NCBI GenBank assembly: GCA_900547785.1
Contig: URIB01000003.1
Location: 104,972-168,971 of the forward strand
Source: an uncultured Dialister sp.
GTDB taxonomy: Bacteria > Bacillota > Negativicutes > Veillonellales > Dialisteraceae
Direction of reading: 5' to 3'
DNA length: 64,000 bases
The position numbers and the translations under genes were made by a program. Of the stretch, positions 16,076 through 24,396 are shown in pieces. Numbering within the stretch: the first letter of the stretch is position 1; every line of letters starts with the position of its first letter. Below the pieces are notes generated by a model. The model saw only the letters and a program-made list of their open reading frames with translations, was not told the origin of the DNA and made no database searches.

Positions 16076-17308
16076 ATGAAAAGAAATAAATGGGGCATGG
16101 CGTTGGCGGCGGTGGGGATTCACTTGTGTATAGGCAGTGTCTATGCCTGGAGTGTTTTGACGAAACCGGTGATGGAAGACATGGGGCTGTCTCTTTCAGG
16201 GGTGACATGGGCATTTTCGATTGCCATTTTATTTTTAGGCATGTCCGCCGGATTTCTCGGAGGTTTGGTGGAACGAATCGGACCGAGATATTCGGGTTGG
16301 CTTTCCGCCTGCTTTTTTGGAACGGGCATGCTGGGAACGGCGCTTGCGATTTCATGGAAATCACCTTTTTTACTCTATCTGTTTTACGGTTGTCTGGGCG
16401 GAATCGGTCTGGGAACGGGATATATTACGCCCGTATCGACGTTGGTGAAATGGTTTCCCCGTCACCGCGGTTTTGCGACAGGACTTGCGATTATGGGATT
16501 CGGATTTTCCGCGCTCCTTGCAGGACCTGCTATGCAATATCTGACATCTACGGTGGGACTGGTTTCCAATTTTTTCATTTTGGGAGCGGTTTATTTTGTC
16601 ATCATCGTTCTTTCCGCTTCCTATCTGCGGCCGCCCCGCAAAGGAGAAGTGGCGCCCCGCCCCGAAGAGGGACTGCGGAAACAAACGGACACACGAAAGC
16701 AGAGGACTGCCACAGAATCGTCATTGACAAGAAAAGAAGCGATGCGCACTTGGAAATGGTATGCGCTCTGGTGGATTTTCTTTACCAATATCACTTGCGG
16801 AATCGGACTTCTTGCCATCGTATCTCCGATGGCACAGGAGGTGATTCATATGACGGCGGCGGAAGCGGCATCCTTTGTGGGAATCATCGGCATCATCAAT
16901 GGGGCGGGACGGATTATATGGTCGACCGTTTCGGACCGGATCGGGAGGGGATTGACGTATATATTATTTTTTACTTTTGAAATCGCCGCTTTTTATCTGC
17001 TGGCACAGACGGGAGACGTTTTTCTGTTTGAATGGATCGTGTTAGCCATTATCAGCTGCTACGGCGGAGGATTTTCCTGCATGCCCGCCTATTTATCGGA
17101 TCTGTTCGGAGTCAGACAGCTGGCGGCCATACACGGGAGCATTCTCACCGCCTGGGGCATTGCAGGCATAGCGGGACCTTTGGTGCTGGCGATGATGAAA
17201 GAAATGACGGGAGGTTACGAAGCAACGCTGTATTTATTTTCAGCTATGATGGCTTTGGCACTGGTCATTGCAGCCGTTCTTCACCTGTCGAACCGGAAAG
17301 CCGTGTAA
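16076..17308 (+). CDS. MFS transporter, OFA (oxalate/formate antiporter-like) family
   Basis: A 410-residue, 12-helix inner-membrane transporter. The OFA hallmark is the first helix (GIHLCIGSVYAWSVL) and the GLGTGYITPVSTLVKWFPRHRG stretch between helices 4 and 5. Known members exchange small carboxylates such as oxalate, formate or pyruvate. The start at 16076 is six bases after AGGAGGG; an ATG three bases earlier is also possible. The ZTP riboswitch lies in its leader, so one-carbon or purine status probably controls it. This makes formate or a related one-carbon compound an attractive but unproven substrate. Confidence 0.85.
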   Translation: MKRNKWGMALAAVGIHLCIGSVYAWSVLTKPVMEDMGLSLSGVTWAFSIAILFLGMSAGFLGGLVERIGPRYSGWLSACFFGTGMLGTALAISWKSPFLLYLFYGCLGGIGLGTGYITPVSTLVKWFPRHRGFATGLAIMGFGFSALLAGPAMQYLTSTVGLVSNFFILGAVYFVIIVLSASYLRPPRKGEVAPRPEEGLRKQTDTRKQRTATESSLTRKEAMRTWKWYALWWIFFTNITCGIGLLAIVSPMAQEVIHMTAAEAASFVGIIGIINGAGRIIWSTVSDRIGRGLTYILFFTFEIAAFYLLAQTGDVFLFEWIVLAIISCYGGGFSCMPAYLSDLFGVRQLAAIHGSILTAWGIAGIAGPLVLAMMKEMTGGYEATLYLFSAMMALALVIAAVLHLSNRKAV

Positions 17309-17342
17309 ATATCTGTTATATAGAAGAATTAAATTCATGCCT

Positions 17343-17361
17343 GTCATTCTTGAACGAAGTG
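17343..17361 (+). repeat. repeat C, partial copy 1
   Basis: GTCATTCTTGAACGAAGTG, the left part of the element found complete at 17547-17573. Confidence 0.7.
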
Positions 17362-17418
17362 CTGGCAAGTGAACTGCTTTTCGAGGAGCAAAGCGACACT
17401 GGAAAAGTGAGTGAGTAG

Positions 17419-17560
17419 AAAAGGAAAGAATATCAATCGCAAGCTGTCCTCGGACACGGGGAAAGTGTCAGCGAAGCCGTCGAAAGGGGCAAGTGTGAGC
17501 AGATACGAAAAAAACAGTTTTGCAGAACGGTATTAAATATCTGCCCGTCATTCTCGAACG
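17419..17560 (+). repeat. dispersed repeat A, copy 1
   Basis: About 142 bases starting AAAAGGAAAGAATATCAATC and ending in the left part of repeat C. It is a direct repeat of 17746-17886 with scattered substitutions, including compensating changes in the internal GC-rich dyads. Confidence 0.85.
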
Positions 17561-17573
17561 AAGTGAAGAATCC
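17547..17573 (+). repeat. repeat C, complete copy 2
   Basis: GTCATTCTCGAACGAAG followed by TGAAGAATCC. The two ends are imperfect inverted repeats (ATTCT... / ...AGAAT). Similar GTCATTCT-GAAGAATC elements are widespread in unrelated bacteria. Confidence 0.75.
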
Positions 17574-17622
17574 AGGCAAAGAAAGCGGGTGTTAAATACG
17601 CTTTTTGCAATTAACCTATGCC

Positions 17623-17698
17623 GGATTCTTCGCTAAGAGTCATATTATATTCTTTTCTCTTATTAACATTCGGTTTTGCCCGCCGCTCAAGAATGACG
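17623..17698 (-). repeat. repeat C, interrupted inverted copy 3
   Basis: GGATTCTTCGCT (17623-17634) and GCTCAAGAATGAC (17686-17698) are the two ends of an inverted repeat C, separated by about 51 unrelated AT-rich bases. Confidence 0.65.
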
Positions 17699-17745
17699 GC
17701 AGAGGTGCATTGCATTTTTCAATGGCATTAAATGGTAGTTGTTAC

Positions 17746-17886
17746 AAAAGGAAAGAATATCAATCGTAAGCTGTCCCCGCTTGTCGGAGAAAGTGTCAGC
17801 AAAGCTGACGAAAGGGGTAAGTGTGAGCAGACATGAAAAACGGATTTTGCAGAACGGTATTAAATACCTGCCCGTCATTCTTGAAC
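17746..17886 (+). repeat. dispersed repeat A, copy 2
   Basis: Second direct copy of repeat A. Differences from copy 1 cluster in the inner GC-rich part (CGCTTGTCGG replaces CTCGGACACGG). Confidence 0.85.
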
Positions 17887-17945
17887 AGTCGTAAAAAGCG
17901 GTCGGGAATACAATAATAAAAAATACGAGGTAGAGTGAAGAATCC
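17874..17945 (+). repeat. repeat C, interrupted copy 4
   Basis: GTCATTCTTGAAC (17874-17886) and AGTGAAGAATCC (17934-17945) flank a 47-base insert, at nearly the same point as the break in copy 3. Confidence 0.65.
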
Positions 17946-17976
17946 GGGCTGAGGTTGCAAGATTTAACTGTTCTGA

Positions 17977-18043
17977 CCTGTGTACACCAACTTGCCCCTA
18001 TCGCCTCGCAAGCTCGGCACTTCCCTCCGAGTTCGGGGGAAGC
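17977..18043 (-). repeat. dispersed repeat B, copy 2 (inverted)
   Basis: Reverse-complement match of 11197-11265, including GCCTCGCAAGCTCGGC and CCTCCGAGTTCGGGGG. Confidence 0.82.
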
Positions 18044-18148
18044 AACGGCTAAGTAAAAAGAAATCAGTTTTTTATAAAAGGTACTCAATATTTTTTTCGT
18101 ATCCGTTGGGATGCATTCAAAACAGCTCTTTGATAAGATATCCAAATA

Positions 18149-18187
18149 AAAAAGCATCGTATCCGAAGAATCGGATTTGATGCTTTT
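18149..18187 (-). terminator. terminator of panB transcript
   Basis: AAAAAGCATC...TCCGA AGAA TCGGA...GATGCTTTTTG. Read on the minus strand it closes the DUF2520-panB unit. Confidence 0.85.
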
Positions 18188-18218
18188 TGTATTTATTTCT
18201 TTTTTCAATCAGGAAATT

Positions 18219-19076
18219 TTATTTCTTTGCCTGATATTCCCGATCCAGTTCCGCCAGATATTCGTCGGAGCAATCGCTTTTCACATAGGATTCTTCTGCG
18301 GCAGGGAAGCTTTCGTCCTGCACGGCTCTGTGGTAGCTTTGATAGGCGTCAATCATGGCTTGTCCGATTTCTCCGAAATGGCGGACAAATTTGGGGTTAA
18401 ATTCCATATTCATTCCCAAGAGATCCTGACTGACGAGAACCTGACCGTCACAGTCTTTTCCTGCGCCGATTCCGATGGTAACCATTTCCGTATGTTTTGT
18501 GATTAATCCGGCAAGTTTGGGCGGAACGCATTCGAGAACGCACATGAAAGCGCCGGCTTTTTGGACAGCCAGGGCATCTTCAAGAATCTGCCGTGCTTTT
18601 TCTTCTCCTTTTCCCTGCACTTTGAATCCGCCGAAGGCATTCCATGATTGGGGCGTCATGCCGATGTGGGCGCAAACGGGAATACCTGCCGCGGTGATGG
18701 CACGGATTTGTTCCGTTACGGAAGCGCCGCCTTCCAGTTTTACAGCGTTGGCACCGGTTTCTTTGATGAGCCTGCCTGCATTTTCCGTGGCCTGCGCGAC
18801 GGAAACCTGATAGCTCATAAAGGGCATATCCATGATAATAAAGGGATTTTTGGCACCGCGGACAACGCTGCGTCCGTAGACAATCATTTCATCTACAGTG
18901 ACGGGGAGCGTGTCGGGATATCCCTGCATGGTCATGCCCAGACTGTCGCCTACCAGAATGGTGTGAATGCCTGCCGCATCAACGAGTTTTGCCATGCTGT
19001 AGTCGTAGCAGGTGACTTGTGTGATTTTTTCACCGTTTTGTTTCATTTCCAATAATTTGGGAACTGTCATTCTCAT
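18219..19076 (-). CDS. panB: 3-methyl-2-oxobutanoate hydroxymethyltransferase
   Basis: A 285-residue PanB that adds a hydroxymethyl group from methylene-tetrahydrofolate to 2-oxoisovalerate to give ketopantoate, the first step of pantothenate synthesis. Family motifs are VTCYDYSMAKLVDAAG (21-36), the metal-binding VGDSLGMTMQGYPDT (42-56) and AHIGMTPQSW (about 138-147). The start overlaps the stop of the upstream DUF2520 gene by ATGA, so they are translationally coupled. No panC or panD is visible in the window. Confidence 0.95.
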   Translation of the reverse strand: MRMTVPKLLEMKQNGEKITQVTCYDYSMAKLVDAAGIHTILVGDSLGMTMQGYPDTLPVTVDEMIVYGRSVVRGAKNPFIIMDMPFMSYQVSVAQATENAGRLIKETGANAVKLEGGASVTEQIRAITAAGIPVCAHIGMTPQSWNAFGGFKVQGKGEEKARQILEDALAVQKAGAFMCVLECVPPKLAGLITKHTEMVTIGIGAGKDCDGQVLVSQDLLGMNMEFNPKFVRHFGEIGQAMIDAYQSYHRAVQDESFPAAEESYVKSDCSDEYLAELDREYQAKK

Positions 19077-19942
19077 GTCCGAATCCTCCTTTGGTAGTTG
19101 TGCAAAAGGGTTTCCATTGCACGGTAATCTCTGTCGGGGTGCTTTTTCTTCGCCATTTCTGTCAGCTTAAGGGTCAGGCTGAGATAGCCGGTTCGTTCCG
19201 CATCATTCGGCAAATTGTCCAAGTGCTTTTCTACCGTGGCCGTGTCGCACCGTTCCGCCGCTCCCGTAAGAGCGGCAACGGGTCCGTCTTTGATGATGTG
19301 GTCAAGATTGCTTTTCATCAGCGGAGCGAGCGCTTTGATGGCGTTCTTTTCCGAAAAACCGCAAGACTCCAAAAGTTCTACGCTTTCTTTTGCCAGCGCG
19401 CAGACCAGATTGCTGGCAACGGCACAGGCGGCGTGATAACGCACTTTGTCCGCGCTTGCCAGAATATGGGTCTTTACTCCTAAACGGGTGAGCAAGTCTT
19501 TCCAGGCGGAAAGATGAGGTCCGTCGCCTTCAAGGCAAAAAAAAGCATCCCCCAATTCCTGCCAGCTTTCTTTCTTGCTGCTGACCGGAAAGAGCGGATG
19601 AATCGAATATCCGTAGGCGCCGTACTCCTGAATCTGCGGGAACGCTTCCCCGGCAGATAGAGCACCGGAGGTATGACAGATTTGTTTGCCTGAAATGCCG
19701 CAAGTTCTCAGTTTTTCATACACTGAGGTAATTTCCCCGTCCGGAACCGTCAAAAAAAGCGCATCACTTTCTTTTGCAATGAGTGCTGAAGATTCATAAC
19801 TTTTTGTGTTTGTGAATGCGGCGGCCTCTTCGGAAGACTCTCGATGCCTGCTGAAATAGCCGGTCACCGTAATTCCTCCTTCGGTAAAAAACTTACCGAG
19901 AGAGAAGCCCACTTTTCCTGCTCCGATAAAACCAATTTTCAT
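19073..19942 (-). CDS. Rossmann-like/DUF2520 dehydrogenase, candidate ketopantoate reductase
   Basis: A 289-residue protein with an N-terminal NAD(P)-binding fold (MKIGFIGAGKVGFSLG, residues 1-16) and a C-terminal DUF2520 helical domain (from about 125). It also has the ICHTSGALSAGEAF segment and the conserved VRYHAACAVASNLVCAL stretch. It overlaps panB by four bases. Its fold is that of 2-hydroxyacid-type or ketopantoate-type dehydrogenases, and it sits where a ketopantoate reductase (panE) would be expected. I infer that it may reduce ketopantoate; direct proof is lacking, and a general imine or oxoacid reductase is possible. Confidence 0.75.
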   Translation of the reverse strand: MKIGFIGAGKVGFSLGKFFTEGGITVTGYFSRHRESSEEAAAFTNTKSYESSALIAKESDALFLTVPDGEITSVYEKLRTCGISGKQICHTSGALSAGEAFPQIQEYGAYGYSIHPLFPVSSKKESWQELGDAFFCLEGDGPHLSAWKDLLTRLGVKTHILASADKVRYHAACAVASNLVCALAKESVELLESCGFSEKNAIKALAPLMKSNLDHIIKDGPVAALTGAAERCDTATVEKHLDNLPNDAERTGYLSLTLKLTEMAKKKHPDRDYRAMETLLHNYQRRIRT

Positions 19943-20019
19943 AGAATCACCTGACTTTCGTAAAAATACGCGTCCAAGGTGATGCGGCTTTCCATCTTTT
20001 CCCGGATGTACGGGAGCAT
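19939..20019 (-). pseudogene. short open frame or gene remnant coupled to the DUF2520 gene
   Basis: A 26-codon frame (MLPYIREKMESRIT...) whose TGA overlaps the ATG of the DUF2520 gene. It has no ribosome site and the frame upstream closes within about 50 bases. The overlap is typical of operons, so this may be the tail of a lost upstream gene rather than a functional small protein. I do not recognise it. Confidence 0.3.
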
Positions 20020-20149
20020 TTCATGCACAGTCGGTATAATTAACGCTAACGAAATATTATCCGCTCAAGTGAAGAATAGCATAGAAGTTACAGTGAGTCA
20101 ATGAATCAAGGATTTTCCGTATGGTTACTTATCCTACGTTTACAGATTG

Positions 20150-20242
20150 TTGACATCGTGATATATTCATATTAAAACCTATAATGGTTTAATTTTTTCC
20201 AATTTAGTTAATAGTAATTAAATGTTTATGGGGGGGGGTAAG
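20150..20242 (+). promoter_or_regulatory. leader of classical autotransporter with G9 tract
   Basis: A TTGACA (20150) and a TATAAT (20180-20185) are present but 24 bases apart, so they are probably not one promoter; TATAAT alone may be the -10. Nine consecutive G (20230-20238) serve as the Shine-Dalgarno region four bases before the ATG at 20243. Another ATG at 20222 would put the G run in the coding frame. Confidence 0.5.
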
Positions 20243-23059
20243 ATGAAATCAAATGTAGGAAAGATAAAAGAAGAATTAAAAAGAGAAAAAATTCTAAAAG
20301 TTTTGGTTTCAGCAGCTTTGGCTGTGTTCTCTACTTCACTTCCGGTGGAGGCGTCTGCTATTGATTTGGGAGACAACTATTCCATCTCTGCGGATTCAGA
20401 TCATGCTATGTACTGCTATAATAAGATGACCGCAGGAGATCATTTGACCGTGACTTTAAAAGGCGCTTCCGGGCAAGGCGTATCAAGTGCCATTTTCGTG
20501 TATAAAGAAATGGCGGATTTGACAGTCGGCAATCATGCCGTGGTAACCACAGATATGACGTCGGAAGGAATGGTCATAAATGATGCAGGCAACCGGGGAA
20601 TCGGTGTGGAAAAGGGAGCAAGAATGAAAGTCGGCGATGACCTGAGTGTTTCAGTGACCCAGCATGGTAAATTGACACAAGAGAAAGATCTTTATGGCGT
20701 ATTTATAAGTAAAAAATCTTCTCTTACTGTAGGAAATGATGCGCATATTACGGCAAGAGGGATGACGGCGGACAGGACTGATGCACAAGTGCTCGCAATT
20801 CAGGGTAAGGAGAGAAGTTCCGTTTCTTTTGGCGATCGTTTATCTGTAGATGTGGCAGGAAATAAATATGACTATGTAGAAGGTACGTCATTATACGATA
20901 AGAGTGTACAGCGCATCGGCAATGATATGCGGATGAAGGTCAGGGGGACAGAGGCGAAAAATGTTTATGGTTTGATAAATTCGGATTCATACTCGTTTTT
21001 GGGGCATCATGCAGATGTGTCTGTGACGGCAAGCGGTACAATAAACGACTTATTAGGGGTTTTTAACAGACACGATAATAATCCCGATGCATGCTTTGTG
21101 GCGGGAAATGATATGAAGGTGGCAGTGATGCCAGAAAACCATGCCCATGTGAATATGATACACGGTTTTTATAATCGAAACGGCAAATCCCAAATAGGAA
21201 ACGGAGCCTCTATTTCAGTGATTAATGAAGATTCCGAGGTGGCAAGAATTTTTGGGATACGCAATATAAGCAGTGTTGTCACTTTCGGAAAAGAGGCGGA
21301 AATCAGGCTTTCAACGTTAGATAAAGCAGGAGAAGCAAGCGCTGTTACCACAACCGAAAATGGAACAACGACATTCGGAGACCGTGTTTCTATCATAAAA
21401 AAAGGAAAAGCGGCAAACCTCAGTTCGGCAGTCCGTTCCAATGCAGGGGGGCATATAGTATTTGACGGTGCAGCCCGGATTATTTCTGATGATTATGCTC
21501 TCTGCTGCCAGGGAGCAAACAGCATGATTGATCTTTCTTCCGCCGGCTCCAAGAGCATTACCGGCGATGTAATCAATCAAGGGGACGGGACAATCAAACT
21601 CAGCCTGGACAGTGCCGATTCATTCCTGATCGGAGCCTCTTCCGTTAAAACGATGGGAGAAAAGCAGGATGTGACGGCGGCAGATACGACAATCAGCCTT
21701 TCCAACGGGGCGGTATGGAACATGACGGCGGAGAGCTGGGTAACGAATCTGTCTAATGACAATGGCGGTACCGTGGATATGATGAAGAACAGGAATTATC
21801 AGAATCTCCATGTGGGAACGTATTCAGGGAAAAACGGGCGCTTTAAATTGAAAACCGATCTGGCAAGCTGGACCGATGGAGATAAGATTCATATGCAATC
21901 TGCTGAAACAGGGGCGACGGGAGATATTTTTGTTTATGATAAAAGCTTTGCATTAGGAAAAGAAATTACGGAAGAGCGGCATCTTCTCATTGCTACAGAT
22001 GAAAGCGGGGAGATGACGTTTGTCGGCAGAGAATTGGATACAGGCGGTCTGTGGGATGTTATACCGACCATTAAAAGGGGCGGTACTTTCCTGGACGGAA
22101 ACGGGGATGTTGTAGGAAACAAGAAGGAATGGTACCTCACAAAGATTCGGAAACAATTGAATGAGGATACAATTCCGGTTGTTTATGCAGGAGACAGTAC
22201 GTATGCTTTTTACAGGCAGTCACTCGATACGCTCCGCCAGCGTCTGGGGAATATCCGGTTCAGAGAATATACGCCGGAAGATACCTATGATTTCTGGATA
22301 AAAAACAAGCACGGCCGTTTTGACGCCGCCGGGTATGACGGACGTTACAATGATTTACAGGGCGGTATGGATATCCGTGTCAATGAGAAGAATACATATG
22401 GATTCCTGATAGAGCGGGGCATCGGAAATGCAAATTATCACACAGGAAGCGGAAAGAATCACAGCGTATCAGGAGCCTTGTACGGCGTATGGACAGATAA
22501 GGACGGAAGATACGCAGATGTTGTTGCCAAATGGGGAAGAAGCGATGTGAAATTCTACACCTGCGGGCAATATCCTGATCGCGGGCAATATAGAGAAAAT
22601 GAAAAGAGCATCAGTATTGAATACGGCAGAACCATTCAACTGGATGAAAATTGGTTCATTGAGCCGCAGGTCCAGTTTGTAGCAGGACATCTGAGCGGCA
22701 ACTCGTATATGACGGAGAAGCGTACGAAAGTCAGTATAAGTGACTATAACAGCGGTATCGGCAGACTGGGCTTCGTACTCGGGAAAAAGAACGGAGAAGG
22801 AAATAAGCCGTATGATTATTATCTGAAAGTATCCGTTTTCCATGAATTTGGAGGGGATAGAGGTTATTCTTTCCGTGCGGTCAACGGAGAAACGTATAAA
22901 AATGTTTATGACTACGAAGATACATGGTATGAAATAGGATTTGGAGGGACTTGCCAAATTAATGCAAACACGTATATTTACGGAGATGTCGCAAAGAGCT
23001 TCTGCGGAGCTATAAGCAAAAAGTGGCAGTACAATATAGGGATTAATTGGAAATATTAA
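20243..23059 (+). CDS. classical (type Va) autotransporter
   Basis: A 938-residue surface protein. A long N-terminus with a hydrophobic core (VLVSAALAVFSTSLPVEASA) forms the signal. The passenger (about 40-650) has loosely repeated units such as TVGNDAHITARG, SFGDRLSVDVAG and TFGDRVSIIKKG, which suggests a right-handed beta-helix. The C-terminal 290 residues are an autotransporter beta-barrel (from DTYDFWIKNKHGRFDAAGYDG) ending in NWKY. No protease triad was recognised. The start is chosen after the G9 tract; an upstream ATG at 20222 would add seven residues. The passenger function is unknown; adhesion is plausible. Confidence 0.88.
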   Translation: MKSNVGKIKEELKREKILKVLVSAALAVFSTSLPVEASAIDLGDNYSISADSDHAMYCYNKMTAGDHLTVTLKGASGQGVSSAIFVYKEMADLTVGNHAVVTTDMTSEGMVINDAGNRGIGVEKGARMKVGDDLSVSVTQHGKLTQEKDLYGVFISKKSSLTVGNDAHITARGMTADRTDAQVLAIQGKERSSVSFGDRLSVDVAGNKYDYVEGTSLYDKSVQRIGNDMRMKVRGTEAKNVYGLINSDSYSFLGHHADVSVTASGTINDLLGVFNRHDNNPDACFVAGNDMKVAVMPENHAHVNMIHGFYNRNGKSQIGNGASISVINEDSEVARIFGIRNISSVVTFGKEAEIRLSTLDKAGEASAVTTTENGTTTFGDRVSIIKKGKAANLSSAVRSNAGGHIVFDGAARIISDDYALCCQGANSMIDLSSAGSKSITGDVINQGDGTIKLSLDSADSFLIGASSVKTMGEKQDVTAADTTISLSNGAVWNMTAESWVTNLSNDNGGTVDMMKNRNYQNLHVGTYSGKNGRFKLKTDLASWTDGDKIHMQSAETGATGDIFVYDKSFALGKEITEERHLLIATDESGEMTFVGRELDTGGLWDVIPTIKRGGTFLDGNGDVVGNKKEWYLTKIRKQLNEDTIPVVYAGDSTYAFYRQSLDTLRQRLGNIRFREYTPEDTYDFWIKNKHGRFDAAGYDGRYNDLQGGMDIRVNEKNTYGFLIERGIGNANYHTGSGKNHSVSGALYGVWTDKDGRYADVVAKWGRSDVKFYTCGQYPDRGQYRENEKSISIEYGRTIQLDENWFIEPQVQFVAGHLSGNSYMTEKRTKVSISDYNSGIGRLGFVLGKKNGEGNKPYDYYLKVSVFHEFGGDRGYSFRAVNGETYKNVYDYEDTWYEIGFGGTCQINANTYIYGDVAKSFCGAISKKWQYNIGINWKY

Positions 23060-23140
23060 TCCCTGACCGAAGAAAGAAGAAAACCGCAGGCAAAAAGAAA
23101 AAATAAATATACGGTTGTTTTCGCAGGAATGACTGAAAAC

Positions 23141-23176
23141 AAAAAAAGAAGCGGATAAAAAACGCTTCTTTTTTTG
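23141..23176. terminator. bidirectional terminator
   Basis: AAAAAAAGAAGCG and CGCTTCTTTTTTTG flank a short loop between two convergent genes. Confidence 0.9.
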
Positions 23177-23181
23177 TTTCC

Positions 23182-24363
23182 TTATGCTTGGGCTTCTTGC
23201 AATTTTTCTATATAGAGTTTCATATTGCTTTCCAGGTCGGGTCCTTCAGTCTGCAGAGCGCCGCCGACAAGGAAAATGGTTTCCGGGCCGTATATTTCAT
23301 ACATGCGTCGGAAAAGTTGCCACCTCATGCCGCCGCTGGGGACGGGAAAGATGGGTTTAAGGTCGGCCATTCTTGTTTCCGTGCCGTCGCAGATATTCTG
23401 ACAAACCTCCTGTGAAAAGGGGAAACGGCCGCCGAAACTGGTAAATATGACGGCGTCCGCCCCGGCAAGGCGGCTGATTTGTCCGTAGTAGCAGAACGGA
23501 GAAATGCCGCAGTCGTTTTTTAAGACAAGCGAGCCTGAAAAGCAGGGGTGCAGGTAAATAGGCAGACCGAATGCAGGGTCTTTTGAAAGTTCACGAATCA
23601 TGGAAAAGCCCAGAAGTCCGGGGGCTGCCATGATTCCGCCGGCGCCCAGTTCTTTGGCTTTGAAGGCTCTTTCTAAAAAGGAAAGTCCGTCAGCGGTGCA
23701 GTTGGCAATGTATTTTGATTTTCCGCCCGTTTTGGCATTGGCGGATTCCACCGCATCGACACAGACTTTCACTCTTTCTTCAAAGGGGGAAAACTTTTGG
23801 TCGAGAAGGCTGTGATCGTCTTTGATGAGTGGACAGCCGCCGAGGGCGAGTTCATAGACCATACGGGCAAAATCTGCGGTCGGTGTTCCGAGCGGTTTGA
23901 TGGCGGACATGAGGACGGGTCCCTTTTCCACGCCGCAAAGTTCGCGGATACCGCTTCTTCCGAAACGGGGACCGGGGTAGTCATTGTACATGACGTCAGG
24001 AAGTTCAAAGGACATGAGGCGGATACCGGGCTGGAGACTCGTATTTCCGAAAAGCATATTTAAAAGTTCGGTAAATTCCGATTCCACGGCTTGGGGGTCA
24101 TAGGAAATCGTAGCGTCATAGGTGCCGGGCGCACCTTTTTTTATATCTTCGATTTGACCGACCAGTGTATCGCCGATCCATGTGTTTTCCACGAGTTCAT
24201 AAGGACATTCCACCGTTTGTTCTACGGCGATACCGAAAGCGATTTTCTTCGCTTCTTCATAGCTTCCGGCGGTGATGCGGTATGTGGCGGTGAAGCGGGA
24301 ATAGTGCTTCAAATCATTGCTCAGTTCGTTAAATAATTCACTTTCAAAAAAGGATTGGGACAT
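23182..24363 (-). CDS. RuBisCO-like protein (form IV)
   Basis: A 393-residue homologue of the RuBisCO large subunit. Seen: IKPLGTP with the lysine matching the catalytic Lys175 (Lys156 here), GGCPLIKDDHS with the carbamylation-site lysine (Lys181) and metal-site Asp183 but His instead of Glu at 184, YLHPCFSGS (270-278) and SGG (343-345). The loop-6 motif of true RuBisCO is replaced by SFGGRFPF, so carboxylation of RuBP is not expected. Known RuBisCO-like proteins act as enolases, isomerases or decarboxylases in methionine salvage and sugar-acid breakdown. No such pathway genes are adjacent; function unknown. Confidence 0.88.
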   Translation of the reverse strand: MSQSFFESELFNELSNDLKHYSRFTATYRITAGSYEEAKKIAFGIAVEQTVECPYELVENTWIGDTLVGQIEDIKKGAPGTYDATISYDPQAVESEFTELLNMLFGNTSLQPGIRLMSFELPDVMYNDYPGPRFGRSGIRELCGVEKGPVLMSAIKPLGTPTADFARMVYELALGGCPLIKDDHSLLDQKFSPFEERVKVCVDAVESANAKTGGKSKYIANCTADGLSFLERAFKAKELGAGGIMAAPGLLGFSMIRELSKDPAFGLPIYLHPCFSGSLVLKNDCGISPFCYYGQISRLAGADAVIFTSFGGRFPFSQEVCQNICDGTETRMADLKPIFPVPSGGMRWQLFRRMYEIYGPETIFLVGGALQTEGPDLESNMKLYIEKLQEAQA

Positions 24364-24396
24364 ATATAACCTGCTTTCTCTTCAGGGAAAAAGAAT

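Larger units (their letters stand above)
17309..18148. other. 840-base intergenic repeat patch
   Basis: No credible gene is seen. The stretch is made of two direct copies of repeat A, one inverted copy of repeat B, and several copies of the GTCATTCT...GAAGAATCC element, some interrupted. The open frame at 17687-18208 (minus) is only translation through these repeats and through the panB terminator. Confidence 0.75.

Noticed and set aside
16090..16980. 296-codon frame overlapping the MFS transporter
   Set aside because: It is a shifted frame of a clear 12-helix transporter and lacks helices, motifs and a ribosome site.
17343..17945. CRISPR array
   Set aside because: Repeats are too few, irregularly spaced, of mixed orientation and interrupted; there are no uniform spacers or cas genes.
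17687..18208. Open frame of 173 codons on the minus strand
   Set aside because: It runs through repeat B, repeat A fragments and the panB terminator, has no ribosome site, and its translation resembles repeat-derived noise.
20150..20185. TTGACA and TATAAT as one promoter for the classical autotransporter
   Set aside because: The spacer would be 24 bases, too long for a sigma-A promoter.
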